DNA from: Mactromeris polynyma | Lineage: Eukaryota; Mollusca; Bivalvia; Venerida; Mactridae | Length of the DNA stretch: 64,000 nucleotides | Direction of reading: 5' to 3' | NCBI GenBank assembly: GCA_032209605.1 | Contig: JASFXZ010000096.1 | Location: 186,001-250,000 of the forward strand | In this document: piece after piece, positions 1 through 14,700 of the stretch | Position numbering within the stretch: position 1 is the first letter of the stretch | How the letters are laid out: each line of letters begins with the position of its first letter | Notes under the pieces: model-generated | The model's database searches: none | The model's input: the letters and a program-made list of their open reading frames with translations, nothing else | What the model was told of the DNA's origin: nothing | Program-made: the position numbers and the translations under genes

Positions 1-790
1 GACTGACCATCTCTAGTCCCAAAGTTTGGATTAAATTGATGCTATTTTTTCAATCTTAAATTTATTTCGAATAAATGTACAATTTAGTATTGTGTTTCAA
101 TGTTAGTGTTTCAATCTATGAGATTCATCAGTTCTGAACATTAGCAAGTAGAAACTATTTGATAATAGTCCAAAAATGTCACCAAATGAATGAAGTTCTG
201 TGAAGATATTACAATAAAACTTTCTAAAATAGAAACTTTCTTTAGAAGTAACTTGCCTGTAGCTGATTGTTCAATTTCAGGTCACAATATGAGGGTGGAA
301 ATAATGGAAGTGTCTTGCAATATATATCTTGGAGATATGGCCTACTTGGCGTATTATTAAATTACAAAATACTGGTTTTACATTTACATTCAGTTAACCC
401 GAGTGTTTGACCCTTCTTAAAACTTCACTTCACAAGTTTTTTCACTCCAGAACTTTTTAAGAATTCATAAAAAAAGTCCTGTTTCATGTCATGATAATTG
501 TATACCATCATTGGATTTTCATAATTAACAATATTAGAAAGGATTTCTTGAATATTGTACATCAAATTATGTATGTCATGTTGGGTGTTCATTGTATGTT
601 TGAAATGATTGTGTTGGAACAAGAAATATTACTTTTAAGTGAATATTTGGATGAAAATCATGATTTTTTTTTATTACATGTATATAATTATAAACACTTC
701 AGATTAGGGTAAAGTTTGATCACCAAGTTTTTATTAACATTGAATTACTACTAACTGTCTCATATTTATGTTTGAACACAGTTTCAAATA
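1..790. other. AT-rich stretch, no recognisable gene
   Basis: I see no supported coding region. A good splice acceptor (pyrimidine-rich, ending TTTCAG at 280) is followed by two short open frames on the plus strand, closing at about 360 and 412. This could be the last exon of a gene lying left of the window, but neither short peptide is recognisable. An AATAAA at 3053-3058 could serve such a transcript. Confidence 0.3.
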
Positions 791-1062
791 CAGTAAACCT
801 CGATAATAAGACCACCATTGGGACCCTTGAAAACTGGTCATATTTTTGAGGTGGTCTTATTATTGAGGTTGTCATATTATTGAGGTGGTCTTATTATTGA
901 GGTAGTCTTATTATTGAGGTTGTCATATTATTGAGGTGGTCTTATTATTGAGGTAGTCTTATTATTGAGGTTGTCATATTATTGAGGTGATCTTATTATT
1001 GAGGTTGTCATATTATTGAGGTGATCTTATTATTGAGGTGGTATTTAATTGAGGTTTTACTG
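791..1062. mobile_element. TA-flanked MITE with internal 'TTATTGAGGT' repeats
   Basis: The left end reads CAGTAAACCTCGATAATAAG after a TA. The right end is its imperfect inverse (CCTCAATT... ending TTTTACTG) followed by TA. The interior is a run of short direct repeats based on GGTCTTATTATTGAGGT. Ends starting CAGT with TA target-site duplication are typical of pogo/Tigger-type non-autonomous elements. No coding capacity. A shorter relative lies at 46908-47070. Confidence 0.75.
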
Positions 1063-1064
1063 TA

Positions 1065-4000
1065 CTCCCATTTTAACCTCCCGTACGATTGTCACAGAAC
1101 TGTAGACATATACAATTCTATGGTGTAAGACTATTATGTACAGAACTATCATGATGTCTTCTTATAAATGATGTTAGCATAGTATTGCACTGATCCAAAA
1201 TGAATTTAGGTTAACATTTATTACTCATTAATTTATGGTATCATTCATACTATTTGCTTTCAAATTATCAAACTTGCTTAAAGATAAACATAGTACATAT
1301 TTCTACTAAAATTGCGAAAAATGAGATTTCATGACCATATCATTTTGATGCAAAATCTAACTTTCAGCAAGATTTCTTCTAACAAATTAAATTAACAAGT
1401 CATAATAATTCCAGAGCTCATGCATTCAGTGTTGTGTAATATATAGCTATTGAAAGTAATTTTTATATATATCTGTATAATACACCCTGCATAGCTCAAA
1501 TCCAATCTGAAAGGACAATTTTATCAATTTTTTGTGAAGCATTTATGACAATTTATGTACATATATTAATGTAATTAATTACATTGCTATACATTGTATT
1601 AATTACACTTTCATTTATGAAGCAATATTTGCATATAATGCAAGTTCCTTATTCTGATCATTCCAATATATGTCCATATATTCTGTGTATCAATGTTCAC
1701 CATTTCTGGATGTTGCCTACATACAAGTATTTCACTGCCATGTCAATGTCTGTATACCATATAACCACAACAGGCATACCAGTTATATCATACTTCGTCT
1801 CTACTCTCTAGTTCCAGCCCGATATTAAGTTTTGTATGATTGCAACAAAAAGAACCTAATACAGAGGTGTTTTACCTTACTTTCAGAGCAAGCCATTTTG
1901 AAAGCTCAGAACCAGCTAACATATTTCAACCCAAAAAGACTCCATACAGTGAGCATATCTTTGAATTTCCCAACATAACACTTGAGTTGGTTACTAAGAA
2001 GACTTTGACTATCCTTTTGTTCTCTTTCTTCACTTAAATAGTGACTAAAGAAAGAATGAAGTCACAGGTCCTTCAAAATATCAGCATGGGGTCCAGGGGA
2101 AGCTAAAGCTCCTGGCGTTTAAAAATCTAAGATGGCTTAAATTGTCTAAAAAACAGCACTTGTGAGCAGCAAATCTGCGAAAAATTCTCATGCCTAAACT
2201 AGTGTCATAATTATGATCAACGAATAACATAAGCTGCCAAGATCTTGTGATACCCACAGTAGGTTTGAATATGCTGCTTCCTTAGTCTTTTCTTATATTA
2301 TTCCTATCATTAATATCTTACTGTTATCATTGTGGAGTGATCGTGTCTAGGTAAAGCTCCGTTAACTTTCAGTATTATCCTATAGAAATGTTAAAAAGCC
2401 TTAAAAAGGTAATTCGGTTCTCTGTGTAATATCTCAAATATTATCCTGATAAAATATTTCAACATCATGTAGATACATTGAAATTTACAAAACAAGTTTA
2501 GTAAGATGTTGTAATTTTCATCTTCATTTTTGACATATTTGTTGTAGCGTGTAATCCCTACCAGCCTGTATATTGCTAATTTCTTCATTTCTTTAATTTG
2601 GTGCTACTAGGCTAGAGATACAGTGTAAAAATATGTTCCGATAATTCTGTTGTACACAAACACGTCTTTGTAGACACGATAGTCGCAGATAGTACTGAAC
2701 ATCTAACGCAACTTAACTTTGTTGAAACAAAATTGTGGATCATTAGTCAAAGCCATTTCCGAATTTAATTTGTAATATATTGCTTTCAATAGAATTACTT
2801 TCAGTAGAATGGTTGCAAAGACACTTGACTAACCACACACCAGCATCAGATCTAACATTAATATATTGTACTGCAAACTATTTAATGTGCAACTTGCATT
2901 GACAACTCGTTTTTGCTGAAAGTTTGCAAGTACATATTTGCTTGCTGTAAAATTTTATGTTTTCCCGTCTCCTTGTAACTTATTTATGTATATTTTGATT
3001 TTAATTTTTGCTTATTGTGTGCAATTTATATATGTCTTATTGAAACAATATTAATAAATGATTGAAACATTATCGTAGTTCTTATAAATATTTACCATTA
3101 TTCAAACAACTATCACGTACCAGAGAACATCAGATACGATCACTGAGGCAACAAACGTGTACATTCTTGTCACATGCTACTCCGACAGAATATCAAGTTG
3201 TTGTGTCATAACAAACCACAACAAAATGCATTGTTGAACACACATTTGATAATAGCAAATGTTTATACAGTCAACTCCAATAAGTTGTGTTTTTCAGGTG
3301 TAGAAAATTGTTTATATTAACAAAAATTCAACAAATGTCAGAATGCCATATGTTGCGATGTTTCACGTGAAATCTAAGATTGTGACAACTGCCAAGTGTT
3401 CCATAAGAAAAACAAGCAAGAAAATTGCTGTAATCGTAATGTATCTACTACTCTTTAAATACGAGGTGTTTAACAATATATAAATTAGTGTAAATGACGA
3501 GAGTCAACTGTACATTTGAGCTTGCTAATGATAACCAACATTCAAGCTGGTCGACAGTAAAACAGATTTCAACATGGTTTGAAATACATGTGAATAGCAT
3601 ACTAAACAGTCTTAAACACCAACATCAATAAGTGTATGTCATTAAGTATTAATAATTGTATGTTATGTTATTAAAAGTACAAAGGTCTACAACTTATTAT
3701 TCCATTGATATGTATTCACTGAAACTCAAATCAGGAAAAGTTGAGTACCGGGTATGTATTTACGCGATTCACATAAATTATGATAACAACAGAAATTGGT
3801 TTTGTATTTTATTATTACATGACATTAGCAGTCACATACACATAAAATATGCATAAATATTGCACATAATCTCACAAAATAAGTCAGTGATTTTTTAAAG
3901 TCAATGAAATAAAGTGCTCTCCCTTACAACTATTACAATTATTAGTTACCTCCCTTTACCATGAAAAGATAAAAAATAAATATAAATTAACAAAGCACAT

Positions 4001-5672
4001 GAATACAGAGCAAGTTACCCAGAGTAGTCATTTAATAACCAACAACCTCACTTCAAGAACATTTTAAAATTTTCCACGACAAATCCACAGAAAATTCTCT
4101 TGTCCAATATATACAAGGAAGCACTCATTCATAAATTAAATAAGTCATATTACACAGAAGTATTTTCAAAATGTATCCAAACTGATAAATATTTCCCTAT
4201 CTAACTAACTGAATGCTGTTGTCCACATTGTGTCAGTATACTAGAAGAAAACAGTAAGTGAACAGATCTACATCAGTGAACCGTATCATTGACTCGTCAC
4301 CATTAAGACCTGATTTTCATATCATAACTCGGATCATGGATGATGAAAATCTTTGTTACTGATTAAAAAGAGATAAAATACACGGTAAATTAATTCAACA
4401 GTAATTCAAAATTATGTAGAAAGAACAAGTTTTTAGCAAAGTGAAACATACAATACCGAAATGTTAAGACACATGTAAGAAATCAATTAATTCACTGTCA
4501 ACGAAATGACTGACATTCTTATTGTAAAGCATGGTTTGTAAACAAATACATGTACAGGTAAACAAATACCATTGTACTTCCAATAAAAAGCGACAAGTAA
4601 AATGTATTTTTCATTCATTAAAATAACATTAGACAACGTACAAAGTGTGCAGTATAAGTGCAACTGTTGAAGGTTTATGTAGTACAGACGTGAGTTTAGC
4701 TAAATAAGTGAAACAGTCATTCCATGAAGACATAGTATTACTGATTAACTTAATTAAACTTTCTTGCGAATGTTTCCAACCATAAGCAATCCATTCATCT
4801 GATTATCTTTAATTGTATTGAAGACGAGAGTGTAACAGACACAATCTACGATCTGCCTCCATAGTTGGGTCATTCATCTCCACTTCAGGCAATGCACTGC
4901 TGACAGACAAGACAATACTCATAAATTGTTGGAAATTGACAAGTCAACTTGATTAAATTACTGTTTCTAGCTAGAAAATCATTGATGTCCACAGCATTAA
5001 GTGGAAATGTTATTTATTGAAGGACGGAAATAGAGAATCTAATCTATCACTGTTATTGCCATGCAGTCGATAGAATAGTTACCAAGACTTGAGGCTTATA
5101 TAATAATTACTTCATTTTGTGGAAATAAGGTGACAATAGTATCTCCCAACAATTCATTTCAAGTATCATTATTGCATTAAACACTACAAGAATTAAAAGT
5201 TACCTAATATATTATACCATATACACATCATATTTAACATATTTTTCAATAATAATCAACTTAACACCTTACATTACAAACATAAATCCTAACATTGAGA
5301 TTTAATTTACACAAGCATTACTAACAATAAGCTTCAAAGCAGGAGTAAATCTGTCTTTATTCTGTCAAGTTTCCATACATTGTACAAATTAAATATGTAA
5401 TGAGTTTCATGGTTCACTATAACATATTGCAATTTGACAGCTTCCGAAGAGTTATACTTCTACAACATATAATAACTTAAGTCACCACATACATGTACTG
5501 AAGAGAACTGTCTACTGTGTTTAATATAGAGGTAAAAGATGTGAAATTCCCATTCTCTGAACAAAAAATAATTGTACATGTATACAATATTGCTAAAATT
5601 GATACAAGACACAATTCAGATAGCAATTTTTATAAACGTGCGTCCAAAAGCATTTTTTACTTGTAATGCTTT
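1065..5672. other. Intergenic, no gene recognised
   Basis: About 4.6 kb of AT-rich sequence with only short chance ORFs (65-75 codons, low complexity, no family resemblance). The only possible signal noticed is a plus-strand poly(A) hexamer AATAAA at 3053-3058. I see no RNA gene, strong repeat or splice chain here. Confidence 0.5.
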
Positions 5673-5678
5673 TTTATT
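5673..5678 (-). terminator. Candidate poly(A) signal of the Arp10 gene
   Basis: TTTATT on the plus strand (AATAAA on the minus strand) lies about 110 bases after the Arp10 stop codon, the usual distance for a short 3' UTR. Sequence match only. Confidence 0.45.
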
Positions 5679-5787
5679 CTAAACAACAGTGAAATGTAGC
5701 ACATGTCAGTTTGTATCAAATTAAAGTAATTGGAAGTAGAGACACAGTAATCACTGTAGGACAGGACAGACTTGTTTTACATTTTCA

Positions 5788-8700
5788 TTATACTGTTGTT
5801 AAGTCACACCAGTCCGACAATTTGCCTGTTTCTGTGTACTGGTCCCGGCTCACACTTTTACTTGGCAACGTTTCCAGGGAACCAAACATGGCACCTGTAA
5901 TAAATAAATAACATAATAATGATAATGCAGGGTTTCAATTAAATAACACTTCAAAAGAAATACTGCTTCTTAAAAAGATAAGGTATAGAATTTCACTATG
6001 GCATGATTACCATTTGGAAGCTTAATTTGAATGCTCTGAAAGTTCATACAGGCAAAATTCACTGAAAGGTATTTTCAAATATAGGAGAGTCACCAACTAA
6101 CAGGGACGGAATAATTAGGCCACACTGTTTTATATTTTTGTTAAGCATCAACCTTGGTTAATGAAACCTATCTACCCATTCGAAAAAAACACCAAGCCAG
6201 ATAATAGACGATGTACCATTTCACATGTCTTAATGAAGTAAACATAATAAATATACAACTTAACAACTTGATTAGAAGTCTAACAGAAAAACTGGTTTTC
6301 ACTCACTATATACAAACATGCAAACACATACATAAATACAACTCAGCAGTTACTGTTCCATGGCAATTTTTTAAACTTACGAAAATGTTGTTTTTTTTTG
6401 TTCAAAGAGCTCTAAACTTAACACTCAACAAATACAGAACAGCATCTAATCTGCCAATTATCGCCCATTCCTTATTTATCTATATTGTTGGGATAGTATG
6501 TCAATTTCTCCGAGTCCTTCAGAAAACATTTCTGTGCAGAAGGACAAAGAAGACTTCAATGTTAGACGTAAGTTAGAAAATAGAACTTGTGATACCAAGA
6601 CACGTACACACACATAGTCTAAATCTGTGAAAACATCAAACCTCAAACAACACAATCATGGAACACACGTACACACATAGTCTAAATCTGTGAAAACATC
6701 AAACCTCAAACAACACAATCATGGAACACACGTACACACATAGTCTAAATCTGTGAAAACATCAAACCTCAAACAACACAATCATGGAACACACGTACAC
6801 ACATATAGTCTAAATCTGTGAAAACATCAAACCTCAAACAACACAATCATGGAACACACGTACACACATAGTCTAAATCTGTGAAAACATCAAACCTCAA
6901 CAACACAATCATGGAACAAACACTGAAATGGTTACTAATTAATGTTTACTTTCTCTGTAAAGTTGTTAGTTTTTACACTGACAACTTAGACAAATATAAA
7001 GTTCAACGGGTACATTTTCTTCATGGAACATTCCTAATTAAGAAAATGGCCAATATGGCAGAATAATGACATTAAAATGGATTTTGTAGGGACCTAGTGG
7101 AATAGAAATTGAAAATATATGGTACTAGTATTCAGATGTTAGGAATTTATCAAAACTAGCAACTTGAATTTAAACAAGAAATATCTTGAAAAAAGATGGT
7201 CGGCACAATTGCAAAATTTGAAGGTTAAGATTTGTTGTGCAACATAACAAAATGCCGAGATGTTACGATTGCTGGTAACTCCAGATCCAAAATGGATTTC
7301 GGTAAATTCGCTGAAATTCAGCAGATTTATGTATGGTAACGTACCCTTTATTGAAAGGTTAACCAATCAGCGTCAAGGTTACAAACGTTCGGTTGAAGAG
7401 AAATGGCCTTGGTGGTTAATGTAAGATTTTGATTGGTTTACACAACAATGATATGCAAATAACAAAACCATGTCAGAACGGCTGTGCCGAAAAATTACAA
7501 TTGACCTGTAAGGGGTTCACTCATCAGAGTTATGCATGCAGCAGTAAATGTATCACAATGTTGCAGAGAAGCAAAGTCATAATTTGTACTGACAAATTTA
7601 TTTATGGTTTTGTATAGTCTATTTAATCATGTGATAATCAAAATAGCACCTGGAATTACTATAAATATCGTAATTTTGTGGGAAAAGAGAATTCCTTGCA
7701 AATGAATGAGCTTTTGGCGAGACTGGCTTCAACTATTCATTCAATATACTGGGAAACCATCAATAACTTAAAGTAAATTTACAAGTCAATGAACAAATAA
7801 AGTGTCTGGAAGCAACAAGTTCATATTTGTGCAAAAAATTTGAGACAGCATTTTCAGTAAATTAAGTAACTGCAAGACATTATTTACTGTGTTTACAAGT
7901 TCATACAGGATTACACGTCGATGTTTTATACTGATTAGATTTTACATACTGTAAACAGATACGACTGGACATATACAACACATTATAGTTATAATTGAGA
8001 CAAATATGAGTTGCCTAAAGAAATTTGTTCACTAATTTCAAAAACACAACTTGTTTGTCGTGAAAAAGGCAGAGCATCCAAATGCCAAAGAAATAAAGTT
8101 GCAATAAGTGTTCATGTTTGATCCTATAGTAAAATCTCACTGAAAGACCACCTCAACATTATGACCAATTTCATGGACCAGTTTGTAAGGTTTCTTTCCA
8201 TATTTACACTCGAAATCAAGAGCACCTCACATCTTAGACTGACTCTCTAGAGCACCAATGGTGATTATCAAGGTATATCACGGTATACTATTCACTAAAT
8301 TCACAAATAAAAATCAAAGAAAGCTCACCTCCCAGCCATGATGTATAGTTTGACTTAGCTGGTGGCTGATGATATTTAAATTTCTTCAAAGCTAGAACAT
8401 TAGCATATCGTTCTTGTTTTATCAGGTCTAGAAGTTCCATCTGAACACGATGCAGGAATCCTGGTAATAGAGCCGTACCACCCAATATTACAATGTTCTG
8501 TGATAATTCCATTCTCATGTCAATTGGACTCTGAAAATTATAATCAGTAAAATGGCAACGATATTAAGTTTGTAGGATGTTATAAAATAACACAATTACC
8601 ACAGTTGGATACTTCATTTTTGCAATTAGTAAACTTAGCATAAATAACTCATTTTTGTACATGCAAATTATTATAAATGTAATTATAACACAAAATATGT

Positions 8701-11700
8701 AACTCACAGAATGGTGATCACTATCTTAGTAATCTTTTCAAACATCTAATTCTAAAACTGGAAGCTATTCATTTGTTTAATTGCATGGCATTTTCAACAG
8801 TATTTCTGTACAATACAGGTGAGATGACCGATGGTTCTTGGTTCCCATTAAGTACTACCAAGTTTTGCCACAAATCACAGACTATTTGTCCATATGAACA
8901 GGAGGTTACAGATCTAGAAGTAAACTCGTCAGATAAACAACACCATAAAGAACATACATCTAGCCCAGGAGTAGGTAAAGTAACCAGGCATCTATAGTCA
9001 GTAGTGAAACCAATTGGGCACTTGTACAGATACTAAATTGGAAATACTTGCCAATCATTTAAACTTGATGGAGACAAAAGCAAGTGTTCACCACTTGAAT
9101 TAAGCAGTCACATGTCTTAAGCAGTCAACATAAATGAATCCTAACAGGAGTGATTTTTATATCAAAAATTCCTGTATAAATCAATCACCTGAATTGAGTG
9201 GCTACAATTGATAGGTGCATTGACTGGCTGTTTAAGACAGGTTTGACAATACTCATTTGATTCTGACTAAAGAAGCCTGTAAGAAAGCTCACGAGGGTGT
9301 GTGGCTGTGACCAGTGTGGGATTTCAACCCACAACCTCAAGGAGGAGCCAACATCTCTATCACTCAACTACCACTCCATGTACTATACTTCAGAATGCAC
9401 AATAATATATAAGACAAGTACCTGTATTATAGCATCAAGAATGAGTGTTGCTATGGATTTTTGTTCATTATCTTGTTCAAACATTACTTCACATGCATGT
9501 TCTCTAACTGTACCATCTATATCCAACACACTGCCACCATCTAATGGATACTGAACACTGGGTGGTGGTGTAGGAAACTGAAACGACACAACTTTCACAT
9601 TAATATTTAACCTAGTTGTAGTCTCAAGGGAGAAGTTATACACTCACTCAAGTCAGAATTCTCACTATTTTGTAACAGTTCATACATTCTATTCAAAATA
9701 ATTTAACTCTAACCATTCAATCAAAACATTTAAACTATTGCATTTAGAGTTATCTTTTGTGACAGAACATATTATCATTTTTGCTGGCATGAGACATAAA
9801 AAATACAAAGTTGCCTCCTTCAACTTTTTAAAATAACGACAAGATTATTTGCTAATTGAGGGACTTGGACAACTTACAAACTGTTACATTATACAAACAA
9901 ATCTTATTTTAAATAGGCAGATTATTGACAAATTTTCTTGTCACATACAGCGATCCTGGTTAAACTAGAGCGATAAAAAACACATTGTGGATGCCTGACG
10001 GGTGACAACAGACACTGGGCAATCACATAAGGCATCTTGATCACATTGTGATATGTCTCAGTAATATGTTATCTGATTATTTTTTTGAAACAGATTTGAT
10101 GTAATCAGGGGTTCTATTTGACCCTTGAGTTGACCCTTTGAACCCTGGAATTTCCCAGAAGCCACATTTTGACCCCAAGGATCCTGGCTAAAGGGTAATT
10201 TTTTCTCCAAATTATATGTGTTTCGGTTATAAAACAGTAAAATCTGGTCGAAAATGATCAAAATGACCCTTGATACACCTAGTGGAACCCCTGTATGACC
10301 CTTGATACACCTAGTGGAACCCCTGTATGACCCTTGATACACCTAGTGGAACCCCTGTATGACCCTTGATACAATTAGTGGAACCCCTGTATGACCCTTG
10401 ATACACCTCCCTGTATGACCCTTGATACACCTAGTGGAACCCCTGTATGACCCTTGATACAATAAGTGGAACCCCTGTATGACCCTTGATACACCTAGTG
10501 GAACCCCCGTCTAATAAATTATGTCACAGATGAATAATAAAACCCACACATTTTTTTCAATATTACAAAAACGAAATGACAAATGATGTAATGTCTCAAT
10601 TGCAAAGTACAGTAATGACTGCTGCTAATATGGACAAAATATTATTGTGAACAGATACACAATTGAAACTTGTCAAAGGCTTGTTTTTATAAGTGCACAA
10701 CCAATTTGCTTAAGAAATTCAGTAATTCATGACCAATGTGCAATATACCCTGTCTCAAAAATGGTCATGTGATTATTCAGTATGTTCTATCAGCAAAAAT
10801 ACTTTCTTACTGTAACGTGAGACAAAATATCTAAAGGAAGCAAGCAGACAAGTTAGAACTACATTGAAACAAACAAGTCAAAACACCCACTTGTATATGT
10901 TGCTGAAACATCAAACTTTCCCCAAGGTTAATATGCAATAGGAAGTGAAGATAAAGCCCCGTGACTTACTGTGCTTTTGTCAGCTCCATATATGGTTACA
11001 TCATGGATTTTCTTTGCTCTCTCCCATTTAGTAGTAAAACAGCAACGAACTGTCAAATAAATCCTCATAGAACTTAAACTAATTCAAACTGTAGCAATCA
11101 CAGAACTCAATCAATACCATTGTAGGCAGTAAATTCTCAAGCTAATTTGTAATATATTAGTCTGGCAACAACAACAGATAGTAACTAAGAGTTGGATCAA
11201 TATAGATTATGTTGTAATTCTTGAGAGGTGACACATTGTATTACTTTCACTTATTGAATATTTCTTTAGTCTGGACAACATCCTAACATCTTTGAAAGTT
11301 AATTATCTCCCTTACATTCCCATACAACATACTGAGTGCAAATTATCCCCACACTGTAATATTCTATTTGAACAAATACTTTCATTTTGGGTTTACTTCA
11401 ATACTATAACAGAACAGAACAGACTGCACAGAACCAAATTAAACTAAGATTTGAAGCAATATGCCCTTTTACATTTTTCAACTATTTGAAATATTAAATA
11501 ATATGTTTCACTATGTCAGCAAATTGATTCCATAGTTTTTAAAAATAATCAGAAATCACTGTCATTATACAGTGAATGTTTTGCTAGTGAAATTGAATTA
11601 AACAAGTTCTGCTTTTGAAATAATTGTTACTGCATATGCAGGCTGTCAACCAGTTAGTCAACAAAATATAGGAAAAATATAGGAAATTTTGCATATAAAA

Positions 11701-14700
11701 CTTTTGAAAAACAATAGGTAATTTAACAACAGAAGTTGTTCATTTGAATGAAAAGATGTATTGTTAACTTACTTGTTCAGCTTCTTATCACTTTCTATAT
11801 AAGTTTACTTTACCAAAACATTCCATCAACATCCCAAAGAGCAGCCATAGCACCCATGTGATCATCTAAATGGACACCTTTTAAGATTTAAAGTTGAATA
11901 TCCATCCCATCAAGTGTCCCTTAAGAAGACCCATGAGTGTACAGCAACCTTCTGCAAGATGGTGATGGTTTGAAGGATAAAAGACAGCTTTAAACTGGAA
12001 AGAAATAGTATCTAAAGGCAGTATCAATTAAAACAAGCTTTTGAAGAGCTATGAACAACATATCTCAAGAAAAATATAGGAAAAATATGCAAAATATAGG
12101 AGGTTTTTGATAATATAGGAAATCTCTTAAAAATATAGGAATATAGGAATTGGTTGACAGCCTTCAATTGAATGCATTTTTATTTTCATACACATTAAAC
12201 AACATGTATCCATTTCAATATTTACCAGCACTTCAGACACAAGAACACAAATACCTTTAATATCTTCTAAAATGTCTTCAGTCAGCAATTCTGAAATCCA
12301 AAAAGGAACAACATGTAAGAAGAGTTTCACCATTAATACAATGATACATATTTGTAGTATTATTACATGAATGAATTTAAACAATATTTTGCCTGTAATA
12401 AAACTGGTTATCATAGGCTATGAGAAACTGTTCATACTTGAGCTCAACCAATATTGATGTGCAATAGATTCATTAAAAGTCTCTTCATATTTTGGCACAT
12501 CTCGGCGACACAGTATCGTGGAGTGCTTGACAGCGTTGCCATTAGGGTTATGGGTTAGAATCCCTATATAGGTCATTAAAATGTCCAACTGAGTACAAGC
12601 TGTATAAAATAGTTCAAGGTAAATTCTTACCAGGGTTTTCAGACAGTGGACGTTCTTCATTACCAGTCTTCACTTTACCACCAGCCAACAACATCTCTTT
12701 GATTCTCCTTCAATTAACAAGCATGATGTAACAGCATAATTATATAGTAATAGCAAGGTTAACTTCTCAGTATAAACTAGTCAAATTTTGAATATCACAC
12801 GTCTAACAAGGGGTCACAAAATACACCAATCAAAATGACAAGGGCTATAACTCAAGGGTTCCACAGGCAATTTCACTTAATACTAATCCTGAACAAGATA
12901 AGATACCCAACAACATTGTGACCAAATGTGGTGATGATCCAATAAAATCTGTAAGAGAGCAGACATCACTAGGGAAGCTGCCTGCCATAGGTAATCCCAT
13001 TAAATGTACCGTCACGACAGGCATATAACACACTGGATTAATGTGATAATGCCCAAAGTGAAGTTGGCAACCACATAGTTGGCATAATTCATTAATAAAA
13101 TATTGAGTAACAAATCAATCAACAAAACAAGGTAAATAGTTTGACCAAGTATTATGTTAAACATTAGAACACAATTTTCCAACAAAAGATCATATCATAC
13201 ACCGACCATAAAGATACAATGATATTTTAAGTATCATTTTAAATGCATGTTTATCACAACAGATTATTGCGATGATAACAATACTTACTGATGAATAGCT
13301 TTACTGGCCGCAGGAAGTGATTGCAATGCCTTAAGTACTGGAATACCTTCATAAACCTGATCAAATCAGTCAGGGAAATACAATACCATATACAATATCA
13401 TCAGTATCAGTATCAAATGGCTGTCTCTTGTATTAGGCAAAACTTATTCTGAACCATGAAGAAAATACTATTTGACAGTAACAAATTTCTCTGACTTTTG
13501 ATTACTACTGCATAAAAAGTTTGGTTGAAATCTGTCAAATTGTCAAGTTTTGAAAGAGAGATTAAGTTGTTACAGGGAACGGCACATATATAAGACAAAG
13601 CATCCCCGCACAGGCCCCAGCGAAACAACAGTCTACAAAACATTGAGTCTGAGTAAACATGCATGGGGTAAAGAGCACATCATAATCAGTATGAATACAC
13701 TGTGTTATTGCCAGTAAATCTTTAACTAAGTCTGCAATAGAATCTGACATTTTACATTAATATGAATTTTATGCTCTCCGAAAAGTATTGCAATATTAGA
13801 ACAGCAGATAATTATAAGAACATTGAATATTTACAAACAAGAATTATATAACAAAGGATACAGGAACAACTAAGGTTTCACTGTAGCCAACATCCATCAC
13901 TAATCCTGTATTGGTTCCAAGAGTCAACATAGCAGTTAAATGACCAGGAGAAAACATCACAGAACCCACCTAAAATACAGACAATGTGTGTTAGTTTTAT
14001 ATCCAAGCCTGAAAGATGATTATACAATATCTACTCTATTCCATCCAGCAAGACAAATAGCTATGTTTCAGAGGTCAAAGCTGGATGGGATGGAGTAGAT
14101 ATTGTATAATCATCTTTCAGGCTTGGATATTAAGGGAGAATAGAAGGGAATATATATCAACATACGCTAATGTGCCTTTCTAATTGATCACCCTTTGTTA
14201 ATGGTGTTAAAGAATTTCTGTTTTGCATCAAACCATCACTTGTATTGGATTTAGTGTTTGATTTTATGGAGTTGTATATTTGAGACAAGCACGTTTTACG
14301 AATTGTGAAATGGCTCTGCGAGGAGTGCAGCACATTTGGTACAGTTTATGTTTCAGTTTGACAAATTTCACCTTATAACAGTAACTAATTGGAAAAGCTA
14401 AATTAAGTAAAATGTTAAATTTACAAGCCTTCACTACTCAATGCATAAAACTACAACTGAGTGGTTTTGCAATGAGCACATGTAAATTCTGGTGGATGAG
14501 TTGGCACACAGAGGAAGGCACTGAAGCTGAAGCTGTAATGTGGAGTTGAGTACGCCAGAGTCAGAATTCATCTCTACCCTTGGTATATTATATGACTAGG
14601 TTAAATAACAACCAATCAGACACCTAAGACCCAGGTCTGTATAAATGTTATACCATTGTGTAACGAATTGTGTATATAGTTTACCTCGTAATGTTTAAAC

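Noticed and set aside
6211..6576. 121-codon plus-strand frame
   Set aside because: No family resemblance, low-complexity composition, inside an Arp10 intron, no splice context; chance frame.
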